20,276 bases of DNA from Zygnema cylindricum (Eukaryota > Streptophyta > Zygnematophyceae > Zygnematales > Zygnemataceae), in NCBI GenBank assembly GCA_037447655.1, contig JBBHKE010002110.1:1-20276 (forward strand), in the 5' to 3' direction. This document shows positions 9,093 to 17,444 of the stretch, piece by piece. A model generated the notes under the pieces. That model was not told the origin of the DNA and searched no databases. It saw nothing but the letters and a program-made list of their open reading frames with translations. Made by a program: the position numbers and the translations under genes. Every line of letters begins with the position of its first letter. The stretch's first letter is position 1.

Positions 9093-9224
9093 CTAGGTAT
9101 ATTGCAATATCTTCCTAAAGACCTTCATTGTCATCAACTGTTTCAAGAGATCCCTTATCTAGGTATAATGCAATATCTTCCCAAAGATCTTTATTGTCAT
9201 CAACTGTTTTAAGAGATCCCTTAT
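9093..9224 (-). repeat. 66-bp tandem duplication encoding a 22-residue repeat in gag
   Basis: Two units start with ctaggtat at 9093 and 9159 (+ strand coordinates). On the minus strand they encode a repeated segment of the form DKGSL[K/E]TVDDN, followed by EDIA[L/I]YL. The period is an exact multiple of three, so the repeat keeps the frame. It lies just downstream of the zinc knuckles. Function unknown. Confidence 0.8.
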
Positions 9225-9228
9225 CTGT

Positions 9229-9399
9229 ACAGTCCTTAACGTAATGATATGGACCTCCGCATTCAAAACAAGTTGCTTTCTTTTTCGGTTCTGTGCACTC
9301 TCTGCTAAAATGTCCCTCCTTTCCACAGTTATAACAATTAATTTTCTTTAGTTGTGCACACTCAAATGCTTTATTACCTCTTTTTTGGCAGATAGTGCA
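9229..9399 (-). pseudogene. Gypsy copy 1 gag nucleocapsid with three zinc knuckles
   Basis: In protein order the minus strand reads CTICQKRGNKAFEC (9399-9358), CYNCGKEGHFSREC (9336-9295) and CFECGGPYHYVKDC (9270-9229). The second and third are canonical CX2CX4HX4C retroviral-type knuckles. The first has Asn where His is expected, so it may be degenerate. Nucleocapsid knuckles bind the element RNA during packaging. They are separated by Lys-rich linkers and followed by the 22-residue tandem repeat. Confidence 0.85.
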
Positions 9400-9621
9400 T
9401 GAGGGAATGCTAAGATTAGGTTTTTGAGCATTAATACTTGGTTTAGGTCTCTTAATGTATCCCGCTCTATTGTTAAATTTGTTTTTTGCATTAACACTCT
9501 CTTCACCTCTCTAATATCCCCTGAAGATATCGTGCCTATTCACTAGACCTGGATTGAGACCCTCTTCCATAAATTCCTCCTCACCCCACCCTGATACTTC
9601 ATTCAAATTACCCGTGAGTGA

Positions 9622-10535
9622 TCAAGTTTCCCGATTATACCCCAACTGTTCCTCTAATTCAAATGACTTATCTTCTAATTCTTTCAAGTTAATTTTTTTT
9701 TTATGTTTGAGTTCTAATTTCAGTTTAGGATTCAGATAGTTCAAGAACTGCCACTTAGCCATTTCATTAGTCAAACCTAAATCATGAATGCTAGATGAGT
9801 CAAAATCTACAACATAATCTTTCACAGATCCAGCCTGCTTACAGTTCAACCATTTTTTATCCATTCTGGATTTATAAGCTAAGATGAATGCTAGATGAGT
9901 CAAAATCTACAACGTAATCTTTCACAGATCTAGCTTGCTTACAGTTCAACCACTTTTTTTCCATTCTGGATTTATAAGTGACAGACAAGAAACACGATTT
10001 GATCGCGGTCTTAAAATCTTTCCAATCAGCATTATCAAGAATTAGGTTTAACCTTCTGTAAGTGTAATCCCAAATCTGAGCATCACCTTTTAGACAACTA
10101 ACAACAAAAGAAATGTAATCATCACGGTCACAATTCATAAAATCCAAATAATACTCCATATGAAAAATCGAAGCATCGAAATCATCAATCTTCTTACCAT
10201 CAAAGGATGGTGCTTCACTGATAGTCAATTTCATATCTCTTATCTTCTTAAATCTATCGTTATTATCTTCCCCTAAAACTAGCATTCCTTTTACTACTCT
10301 CACATTTTTGGTTATTAACATCATTTCTGGAGGGAATTAGATTATCTAGTTCATCCAATATCTGATTTGAAACATTCTCATTTTCCTTAACATCTTTCAA
10401 TTCACTCTACAATTCATAAATTGTTTCATCTATAGCAGCAGCATGACTATTAAATCTTTTGACCAATTTCACACTACGTTTCTTTAACACATTCAAGGCA
10501 TTCTCCATTTCACGTTTCCATGCTGAATTTGCCAT
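9622..10535 (-). pseudogene. Gypsy copy 1 gag (capsid region), frameshifted
   Basis: A start codon at 10535-10533 opens MANSAWKREMENALNVLKKR, a charged, probably coiled-coil N-terminus with a stop at about 10410. After a frame change, the region 10324-9872 reads FDGKKIDDFDASIFHMEYYL, GDAQIWDYTYRRLN and DWKDFKTAIKSCF, a Retrotrans_gag-like capsid pattern (W-rich, with a conserved F...F). A 100-bp tandem duplication interrupts the frame, and the sequence resumes as DLGLTNEMAKWQFLNYLNPK. The upstream non-coding leader lies between 10536 and the primer-binding site. Confidence 0.75.
9784..9983 (-). repeat. 100-bp tandem duplication inside gag
   Basis: atgaatgctagatgagtcaa begins at both 9784 and 9884, and the following about 90 bp match with only scattered changes (for example acataatc versus acgtaatc). 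The two units encode the same segment (KKWLNCKQA, then SVKDYVVDFDSSSIH) in different frames, because 100 is not a multiple of three. The duplication therefore breaks gag. Few differences suggest it is fairly recent. Confidence 0.9.
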
Positions 10536-11300
10536 TATCACACAATCAAATCAACCAAAAGAAAAGATAGAATATAATTTCCAAAAGAAATTTGCTGCAG
10601 ATTTGAATTCGTTAAATTTCTTTAATCCAAGACTTTTTCTCTTTAACAAATCCTTTGAAAATGATCAAAAATCTGAGAAATAAATAAGACATTAAAAGTA
10701 AGTAAGTACAAATTCAATTTTTCAATTTCCCAAACATTGAATAAAAAAGGTAAGAATTTCCCCACAAATTTGCTACAGCCAAATTGAAAGCTCTCAAAGG
10801 TAAAATTCAACCATGAATTTTGCAATAGTAAAATTCAAAAGCTCTCAAATGTAACAATTCAAGGTTTGAAAAGTTTTAAGTTATTTTTGGACTCCTTCGC
10901 TCTTGAAAAAGTAAATTACTCCAATTTCTTTCTCCTCCATTATCAAATCTCCCATTTCCCACATCATCAGGATCTTTTACTCTCTAATCCTCACATCCTC
11001 ACCATTCACGGCTTGAAGCCCTCCCTCTACACATGATTGATTGCTAGGAGAACGCAAGTTTGTTCGGCATCTAACTAATTAGAGTGAACTTCACCGGTGG
11101 CTACACATCCCACCCGCTTGGGTCTTTATGACCTAAGCACGCCCCACATCTAACTAGCGGCCGCTTGCAGTGTGGTTAGTTAGTTTCCCTCCAATCCCCT
11201 ACCACTTCACATAATGGTTCCAACGACACAGGTCAGAGCACCCTCATCGGTCACGGCAATCGATTTTCAGGGGAGCAAGCTTCTATCTGGTTTCTAACCA
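10536..11300 (-). other. Gypsy copy 1 leader between primer-binding site and gag
   Basis: About 760 bp with no long frame of recognised type. The part from about 11030 to 11300 matches 13145-13435 of copy 2 in inverted orientation, confirming it as element leader rather than host DNA. The part from 10540 to 10900 is AT-rich and includes a local near-repeat of ttgaaagctctcaaaggtaa-like sequence (about 10782 and 10834). Confidence 0.7.
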
Positions 11301-11314
11301 AAGCTTTGATACCA
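11301..11314 (-). other. Primer-binding site, tRNA-iMet-like
   Basis: On the minus strand tggtatcaaagctt starts two bases after the LTR end (CA|ta|tggtatca). Known: the common LTR-retrotransposon primer-binding site complementary to initiator Met tRNA is TGGTATCAGAGC; this differs at one of those 12 positions. Copy 2 has the equivalent tggtatcaaag at about 13129. It marks minus-strand DNA synthesis priming and fixes the element's direction. Confidence 0.8.
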
Positions 11315-11316
11315 TA

Positions 11317-12165
11317 TGTAATAGGATTTCCTACCTCTCAAAAAATCCCATTACTACAACCAATTTCAACCACACATTCCACACATTGGAAAATTACACA
11401 TTCATATTGGAAATCACTCACATAAGGATAAACTTTAAATTAGAAGAAGCTTCTATCCACATAACATTAGCTTGGTCTCTTGCCCTCGTGGCTCAACCCT
11501 TCTTTTAAAGTGTTTTCCACTACCCTCCACTCTTAATAATTCTATCTCTTAACTACTAAAACACTACTTAGTAAGTAAGAGATTTTAGTGCAAAAATGCC
11601 ATTGCTCCAATTTGGTTTTTATCGCTCAAGACCAAGATCACTCAAAATTTCCACAAACTTTTCCAAAGAAAAAGATGTTTACTATTCTCTTAGACTTCCC
11701 TATTTATCCATCATCTCTTTCGACAAGCTAGGTCAGAGTCAACGCTCTGTTGAATGGGTTTTACGTGGGCCAATCATTGATCAGCTGGGACTCAGACTGC
11801 CCAATGCAAAAACATGCGAAATCTCTTGCTAACTACGTAGGATTTACTAACTAATCAAATGCTACATTTCACTTTGTAACATTTAAGTGCAAAAATGCGC
11901 GCCAAACCAAACGTGACTTCTCATTAACGTGCGTCACAAATTTCACATGGAAACTACCTTTGAAATTCCATAAAGCGGAAGTGAGGTTTGGTACTAAAAA
12001 TTGTATGAAACAAACCATGGTGCGTACTAAACGAAATATTGATACACTTGGTACTTTTTAAACGTGCGCCTGAAATTTTGCGGCTAGTTTGACCCTTAAC
12101 CCGTTACAATGAACACCTACTAGTTATTTTGACCTCGCGTTGTCGCCTAAATACACCAATCGTTA
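11317..12165 (-). repeat. Gypsy copy 1 upstream (5') LTR
   Basis: Aligns over about 850 bp with 5349-6212 in the same orientation, with moderate divergence (for example long stretches such as caaccaatttcaaccacaca-like sequence shared). Its inner edge is tgtaatagg at 11317. The outer limit is set only by where similarity to the left LTR stops (near caccaatcgttat), so the real LTR may extend further right. A minus-strand TATA-like ataaataggg is near 11698-11707. Confidence 0.85.
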
Positions 12166-12459
12166 TATCGTTTAAAATACAACTCCAAATCATGCAATTC
12201 TTTCGCGGACATCTACCAGATTCAAAACTCTATATTTGTAACACTTAAATACTTTTTTATTAACAATTTCAATCCACTATTGCTGTTACAGTGAGAGAGG
12301 CCAAGCCGAAACCTGAGGGCGATGGTGAACTGAGCAAGCGTGAAACACAAGGTGGATAACATAGGGGTAGCTTTTAGCAAGATTCAGAACCATGTCCGCT
12401 ACAAGAAAGAAAGCTTGCACGTGAAGAACTACAAGGAAGCGCCTCAAGAAGCTCAAACT
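12166..12459. other. Spacer between the two gypsy copies
   Basis: 294 bp not matching the other LTRs that I can see. It could be leftover U3 of the copy 1 LTR, or host or other transposon DNA. Positions 12290-12350 look less AT-rich and code an open stretch on + (REAKPKPEGDGELSKRETQ) preceded by ttacag, like a splice acceptor, but nothing supports it further. A 69-residue minus-strand frame (12286-12495) runs into LTR sequence and is not recognised. Confidence 0.4.
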
Positions 12460-13122
12460 TACTTTTACTTTATGGAATTTCATTGGTAGTTTCACGTGTG
12501 AAATTTGCGACGCACGTTCATGCGAAGTCGCTTTTCATTTGGCGCGCACTTTTGCACATAAATGTTACATAGTGAAATGTAGCGTCTAATTGGTTAGTAA
12601 ATCCTACGTAGTTAATAAGATATTTCGCACATATTTCCATACGGCAGTTTAAGTCCTAGCTGATCAATGATTGGCCCACGTAAAACCTGTTCAATAAGGG
12701 GTTGACTCTAGCCTGGCTAGTCCACAACGATGATGGATAAATACGGAAGTCTAAGAGAAGAGTTAAAATATTTTCCTTTGGAAAATTTCGTGGAAATTCT
12801 AACTGATCTTGGTCTTGAGCGATTAAAACCAAATTGGAGCAATGGCATTTTTGCACTAAAATCTCTTACTAACTAAGTAGTGTTTTGGTAGTTAAGATAT
12901 AGAATTGTTAAGAGTGGAGAGTAGTGGAAAAAACTCTAAAAGAAGGGTTGAGCCACGAGGGCTAGAGACAAAGCTAATGCTATGTCGATAAAAGCTTTTT
13001 CTAATTTAAAGTTTATCCTTATATGAGTGCTTTTCAATGTGGATATGTATTTTCCCATGTGTGGAATGTGTGGTTGAAATTGGTTGTAGTAATGGGATTT
13101 TTTGAGAGGTAGGAGATCTTAT
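12460..13122 (+). repeat. Gypsy copy 2 LTR, 5'-truncated
   Basis: Reverse-complement match to 11317 to about 11985 and to 5349 to about 6020, starting at acttttactttatggaatt-like sequence and ending just before the primer-binding site. Roughly the first 190 bp of the LTR are missing. TATA-like gataaatacgg lies at about 12734. Together with the upstream LTR of copy 1 it forms a near-palindrome with a spacer of about 300 bp. Confidence 0.85.
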
Positions 13123-13128
13123 TGCATA

Positions 13129-13465
13129 TGGTATCAAAGTTTTTGTTAGGGGCCAGGTAGTAGTTTGCTTTCGAGAAAATCGACTATCGTGACTGGTAAG
13201 GGTGCTCTGACCTGTGTCGGTGGAACCATAATGTGAATGGTAGGGAATTGGAGGGAAACTAAGTGACCACACTGCCAGCGGTTGCTGGTTAGATGTGGGG
13301 TGTGCTTCGGTCCTCAAGACTCAGGCGGGATGGGGAGTATGGCCACCTCTGAATCTCACTCCAATTACCAAGAGGCCTAACAAACTTGCCTTCTCCTAGC
13401 GATGAATCATGTGTAGAGGGAGGGCTTGAAGCCATAAAGGGTGAGCTATTATACTAGCTACATTG
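13129..13465 (+). other. Gypsy copy 2 primer-binding site and leader remnant
   Basis: tggtatcaaag opens the segment right after the LTR. The next 300 bp match the copy 1 leader inverted (shared ggtgctctgacctgtgtcg and gtagagggagggcttgaagc). After about 13435 the match ends and the sequence moves directly to the region between gag and protease, marking the gag deletion junction. Confidence 0.75.
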
Positions 13466-13613
13466 TATAGTTTAAAGAATCCTTTTGATGAAACTCTTAA
13501 CAACAGACCTATGTGAGGAGAGTTAAGTAACGATGACGCTATAGTTTAAAGAATCCTTTTGATGAAACTCTTAACAACAGACGTGTGTAAGGATAGTTAA
13601 GTAACGATGACAC
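13466..13613 (+). repeat. 74-bp tandem duplication before protease (copy 2)
   Basis: tatagtttaaagaatccttt begins at 13466 and at 13540, with the rest of each unit (gatgaaactcttaacaacag, then aaggatagttaagtaacgatgac-like sequence) matching. Period 74, the same as in copy 1 at 8800-8950. Confidence 0.9.
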
Positions 13614-13629
13614 CAAAATTAGTTTGATT

Positions 13630-14172
13630 AGTTTCGAGTCATAAATGGAAGGGAAACCATTGAGAGTTATGGTAGATTTAAGTGCTACACATAATTTTAT
13701 TTCACATAAGTTTGTAGAGAAAATAAAATTCCTACTGTCTTAAGGGAAAAACCTTTGTATGTTCAGGTGGCAAATGGTAATAAGTCCACATTAGATTTAC
13801 GAACTGACACAATAGAAGTTGATATCCAGGGTCATAAAATGAAAGTTGTGTAAAATAATGAATTTGGGTAGTGAGGAGCTAATACTGGGAAAGCCTTGGT
13901 TAACAAAGTAACCTTGAAATTAATTGGGAAACTAACACTTAGAGAGTGAAGTCTGAAAACGGCTGGATGGTTTTGCAAGCATTACGTTCAAAGAAGTTGC
14001 ATAAGAATCATATAAATAATATAACCAAATTGGGAGTGGAAGGTCTGATTACTGCTAAACAATTTAAAAAGCATTTAAAAGATAAAACAAATCATGTTTT
14101 CTTGTTATTAGTGACTGAGGCAATTATTGATGAAGGTGGGGGAGAAAACAATGACATTGATGTTATTCCTTA
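13630..14172 (+). pseudogene. Gypsy copy 2 protease region
   Basis: The + strand in shifting frames contains VMVDLSATHNFISHKFVE near 13665-13720 and a GSEELILGKPW stretch near 13868. A cleaner open part from 13946 (MKSENGWMVLQALRSKKLHK) runs to 14172. The active-site triplet is DLS where DSG or DTG is usual, and in-frame stops occur at about 13851. Homologous to the copy 1 protease at 8382-8777. Confidence 0.75.
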
Positions 14173-14242
14173 ATCAGACACCACTAAAACTCTTTAAAAA
14201 CAAAAATGTCACATTAATAGATCAGATGCTGCTGTTGAAGAT

Positions 14243-15030
14243 TTGATTTTTGAATTTAGATATGTTTTCCCAAGTGACTTACCCTTAGGGAGGCCACCTT
14301 CCCGAGATGTGGAACATGTTTTTAACCTTGAACTTGAATGCAATCCTCTTGTCACACGAATTTTTAAGCACAGTTTCTTTGAGCAGGAAGAGTTAAAGAA
14401 ACGGATCAATGAGCTTCTGGAGAAAAAACATATTTAACCCAGCAAATCACCTTACAGAGCACCAGTTCTTTTCGTCAAAAAAAAGACGGAACGTTGAGAA
14501 TGTGCGTCGACTATTTTAGTCTAAACAAGATTACGGTGAAGGATAAGTATCTATTACCTTTAATTTGTGATTTGATAGATCGTTTGAAAGGTGCTAAATT
14601 ATGTTCTTTAATTGATCTGCGTAGTGGCTTTAATCAAGTGCCAATAAAAACCGAAGATGTTAACAAAACTACTTTTAAAACTAGAGTCGGTTATTTTGAA
14701 TGGATAATGATGCCATTTGGTTTGATGAATGCACTTATCAAAGATTAAAAAACCAAACATGTTCAAATTATATAGATGAGTTTGTTCATGTGTTTATAGA
14801 TGATATTCTAATATACAGACAATCTAAAGAACAACATGTAATTCATTTGAGGAAAGTGTTGGAAAGGTTAAGGGAAAAAAAACTATATGGAAAATTGTCA
14901 AAATCCAATTTTGTTTAAAATGAACAATTATTTTTGGGACATATATTTAGTGGGGAAGGTGTTAAAACAGATCCATCCAAAATTACTACAATCCAAAATT
15001 TGAAGCAACCCACTAATGTCACATAAGTTA
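14243..15030 (+). pseudogene. Gypsy copy 2 reverse transcriptase with FIDD motif
   Basis: Fragments in order: [20 protein letters not shown] (stop at about 14435), then [20 protein letters not shown] with [13 protein letters not shown], then MPFG in the next frame, then FVHVFIDDILIY, whose catalytic FIDD is at 14793-14804, then LFLGHIFSGEGV. These are the standard gypsy RT blocks. Stops at about 14746 and 14916 and a frame change between 14700 and 14750 inactivate it. This is the only gypsy RT active-site motif in the window. Confidence 0.85.
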
Positions 15031-15595
15031 GATCATTTTTGGGATTGGCCACTTATTACAAGAAATTTATCAGAAACTTAAGTATGATCGCCACACCTTT
15101 GACAAATTTACTTCGGGAGAAGGAAAAGTTTGTGTGGGGAGCCAATCAGGAGGGAGCTTTTGAGAAACTAAAAGGGATGTTGACCTTGGCCCCTACTCTG
15201 GTGTATCCTGATCGTGGTAGCGAATATAATATGATAAAGGTCTAGGTGCTATCATAAGTCAAAAAGTCGGCAAACATTTTCATCCTATTGCTTTTTAGTC
15301 TAAGAAATTCAATGATGTTGAAAAGAACTATACAGCACAGGAAAATAAATTACTTGCAATAGTTCATGCATTGGTGAAATAGCGTTGTTATTTGCATAAT
15401 AAAGAATTTACACTTCACTGTGATAATAAGGCACTCTCTTATCTACAAATATTAATTGATGCACAGATTATGACTGGCAGACAAGTTAGGTGGATGCAGA
15501 ATTTTGCATATTTCAAATTTAATGTCAAACATATTATTAGAAAATCAAATGTAGTCAAGATCCCTTAAGTAGATATCTTGAAATAAGTGTGATGG
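15031..15595 (+). pseudogene. Gypsy copy 2 RT connection and RNase H remnant
   Basis: FLGLATYYKKFIRNLSMIAT and NLLREKEKFVWGANQEGAFE lead into LAPTLVYPD. The TTDASN start of RNase H is partly lost (about 30 bp shorter than copy 1 at 15216-15230). Later pieces include FTLHCDNKALSYL (about 15405-15445) and MTGRQVRWMQ, FAYFKFNVKHI. Several stops interrupt it, for example at about 15244 and 15379. Confidence 0.75.
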
Positions 15596-16101
15596 TTCGG
15601 GATGAATTATTTTTAGATGCTATTAGAAATGGTTATGATAAAGATCTTTATTTTGCTGTGATTTGCAAGAATATTTCATGAGGGAATTCTGACCCATTGA
15701 ATGAGAAGCGTGTCAAAACCTTAGAATAGAAGATGGTTTACTGTATTTGCAAACAGGGGATAGATTATGCATTCTTGAAATATGAAACTTAAGTAAACAA
15801 CTTTTACAGAAAGCCCACGAGCATTTATGACATCTAGGTCGAGATAAAACTCTTAGTCGGTTCAAATTAGATTGTTTTGGCTCGGGATGGCAAACGAGGT
15901 GTCAAAAACATGTGGAAAGTTGTGTCCCTTGCCAACAGAGTAAACCTAGTAACCAGATACCTAGAGGTCTCTTAAAACCATTAGAAATCCCCGAAAGACC
16001 ATAGGAATCTGCCAGGATGGATTTTATTGTCAAGTTGCCTGCTACATGTAGAAGAAATGACAGTTTCATGGTCGTAGTCGATAGGTTCAGTAAAATAGCA
16101 A
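15596..16101 (+). pseudogene. Gypsy copy 2 integrase N-terminus and truncated core
   Basis: The linker (DELFLDAIRNGYDKD) is followed by the zinc finger pieces AHEHL, HLGRDKTLSRF and VESCVPCQQSKPSNQ, then PRGLLKPLEIPERP and MDFIVKLPATCRRN, with VVVDRFSKIA at about 16069-16100. The final segment carries the Asp that is His in copy 1 (VVVHRFSK). Homology stops there and sequence of another type begins, so the DDE core is cut before its second Asp. Confidence 0.75.
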
Positions 16102-16111
16102 ACTCATAACT

Positions 16112-16418
16112 GACGAGGAGAGAGAAAACCGTGGAAGGCGGGCTAGAGATGGATGTAGATGGCACGGGCCACGAATCGGTAGAACACCTTGCCCACGGCA
16201 ATAGGACGAATTCCCCCATTAGGTTTGGTGACAGCTACAAAGCGGGAGGCCGTGAGGAGATCACAAATACGAGAGGGGACAGTGTCACCCGCAAGAAGAG
16301 AACAAACTCGAAAAAACATAACAAAACCCCGGGCACTTGATTCTGGAGGCAAAACGTCGCGAAATAAATCATAATTTGTGCTCGGTGGACCACATGCTTG
16401 CAATTCTATGTCCTCCAT
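16112..16418 (-). pseudogene. Non-LTR (LINE-like) RT protein, N-terminal remnant
   Basis: A minus-strand open frame (16418 to 16143) reads FFRVCSLLAGDTVPSRICDL, LTASRFVAVTKPNGGIRPIA and VGKVFYRFVARA. Known: the block L.AL.KP.GG.RPIAVGE.xRRL.A is the start of the RT domain in a class of LINE-like elements common in protist, plant and animal genomes. Upstream minus-strand sequence to about 16600 may belong to the same protein but is broken by stops. The catalytic palm is absent: the reading ends in a stop at 16143-16145 and then meets the gypsy copy. It may be the other half of the fragment at 4830-5348. Confidence 0.7.
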
Positions 16419-17140
16419 TAGACTACAGAATACAGGAAGCCTCTATATAGTTATTACCTAGCCCACTTTAAGCCACAGCCACTCTTGCCCAAGTAATCGG
16501 GCTGACGATCTGTATACACCCATGTGGAGCCTATACTCCCCTGAGTTCGTAGGAAAAAGAATCTCTGAAAACGCCCAACCAGGCGATAAGTTATGAGGCA
16601 CTAAAAATGCCAATTTGTACAAATTCTCAAAGAGAGAGGTGGCTTCCTACCAACATTTTCTAAGTCCTGATTCCCTCTAATAACTTCCATCTACTGAAGT
16701 ACGGACCAATGAGATTACTGTACCGTACCAAAAAGTATTACTGCCGGTGTACCTTTTGTACGGCCTATGTACAACAAGGCTATTAAGCGGACGCGTGTCT
16801 GTTTTTTACTCGTCCGTACATTCCTCGGAATTCCTATAACCGAATGTCATCTCTCCACGTGGCTCCTGGTTATGCCACGTCATAAACGCCAAGGTGACCA
16901 CTCCGGGATTTCGGCGATGATGTGCGCCGTCGGATTCACAATGATACGCAATCGTAGCCGTTATATATACTTGCGCGATATTTGCTTCGTTGCCAAAAAC
17001 ATGCGTGGTATTCGTTTTTGAAATGATGTCGTACTTCGTACTTTAATAAAACTGTATCTATGCACGCCATATCCAATTTAAGTTAAATGAATTTGTTCCT
17101 TTCTAAATCGATATATATCTATCACATACCATAGCATTTA
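16419..17140. other. Unassigned stretch, possibly 5' part of the LINE remnant
   Basis: Nothing firm. Minus-strand sequence 16480-16660 could be degraded LINE-type coding sequence. An 84-residue + frame at 16767-17021 matches nothing I recognise. Local features: gtaccgtacc at 16719 and repeated gtac-containing words to 16768, a ccacgtggc/gccacgt pair near 16857 and 16874, and a TATA-like ttatatatac near 16960. Confidence 0.4.
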
Positions 17141-17143
17141 GCA

Positions 17144-17240
17144 TTGGTCCTAGTCTAATTGGATAAAGCTGACCGCTGTCAGTCAACCTGACGACTGGTA
17201 GGTACCGGGATCAAATCCAGGGTTCGTCATGTATATTTTT
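17144..17240 (+). ncRNA. tRNA-like sequence / tRNA-derived SINE head with Pol III signals
   Basis: tagtctaattggataaagc (17151-17169) resembles an A-box and D-arm (as in tRNA-Arg, TRGYNNAANNGG). ggatcaaatcc (17208-17218) fits the B-box core GWTCRANNC. A T5 run at 17236-17240 could terminate Pol III. The A-to-B spacing of 57 bp fits a tRNA with a long variable arm, or a SINE. I could not pair the acceptor ends (ttggtcc against gttcgtc), and the T-stem has a mismatch, so a functional tRNA is unlikely. More likely a tRNA pseudogene or the head of a SINE. Confidence 0.55.
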
Positions 17241-17261
17241 AGAGTAACCTACTAAAAATAA
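17235..17261. repeat. AT-rich inverted repeat after tRNA-like sequence
   Basis: tatttttag and ctaaaaata form 9-bp complementary arms around a short loop (agtaaccta). It lies between the tRNA-like sequence and the copia LTR. It may just be AT-rich chance or a terminator-like structure. Confidence 0.5.
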
Positions 17262-17266
17262 CTGCT

Positions 17267-17431
17267 TGTTGGACTAGGGGAGCCATGGATCAACCACCCT
17301 CTCTATCCTTCAGTGACTACAACAAGTATGGGGGTTAGAGAGAGGAGGTGGAGGCAGGCTGTCTGTCCTTTTTCTTTTTATACTAACATATTAAACCTAG
17401 AAAATACTCTAGAAATCTATCAATTTCAACA
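17267..17431 (-). repeat. Copia 3' LTR, 165 bp
   Basis: Begins TGTTGAAATT at 17431 (minus) and ends TCCAACA at 17267, giving TGTTG...CAACA inverted termini typical of LTRs. A short purine stretch (aacaggag) lies just before it as a probable polypurine tract. TATA box tataaaaag is about 50 bp in, implying a very short U3. The 5 bp beyond the end are ctgct (17262-17266, + strand), which should recur at the other end if the insertion is intact. Confidence 0.75.
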
Positions 17432-17444
17432 CTCCTGTTATTTT

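Larger units (their letters stand above)
5349..12165 (-). mobile_element. Ty3/gypsy LTR retrotransposon, copy 1 (degenerate, two LTRs)
   Basis: Minus-strand element bounded by direct LTR copies (5349 to about 6212 and 11317 to about 12165). It has a primer-binding site next to the upstream LTR, then gag, protease, RT, RNase H and integrase in that order. The order RT-RNase H-integrase identifies Ty3/gypsy rather than Ty1/copia. Every module carries stops or frameshifts, the RT active-site segment is deleted, and the integrase runs directly into the 3' LTR. No matching target-site duplication is visible. The right-hand boundary is uncertain because the left LTR looks truncated at its U3 end. 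Confidence 0.85.
12460..16101 (+). mobile_element. Ty3/gypsy LTR retrotransposon, copy 2 (truncated at both ends, gag deleted)
   Basis: Inverted relative of copy 1: partial LTR, primer-binding site, leader, then a jump (about 13435-13465) over all of gag straight to the 74-bp repeat, protease, RT, RNase H and the start of integrase. Similarity to copy 1 stops at about 16101, within the integrase core. There is no 3' LTR. Stops and frameshifts are frequent throughout. It is non-autonomous and immobile, but keeps the RT motif that copy 1 has lost. Confidence 0.85.

Noticed and set aside
12286-12495. Minus-strand 69-residue frame as a small gene
   Set aside because: It begins inside LTR sequence and runs through the spacer without recognisable pattern.
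5349-16101. A toxin-antitoxin, CRISPR or other defence system
   Set aside because: All recognisable reading frames are retrotransposon modules; repeats are LTRs or tandem duplications, without regular spacers.
16767-17021. Plus-strand 84-residue frame
   Set aside because: No family resemblance, no splice or start support; left as unassigned sequence.
17144-17240. Functional tRNA gene
   Set aside because: The acceptor ends do not pair and the T-stem has a mismatch, so only a tRNA-like call is supported.
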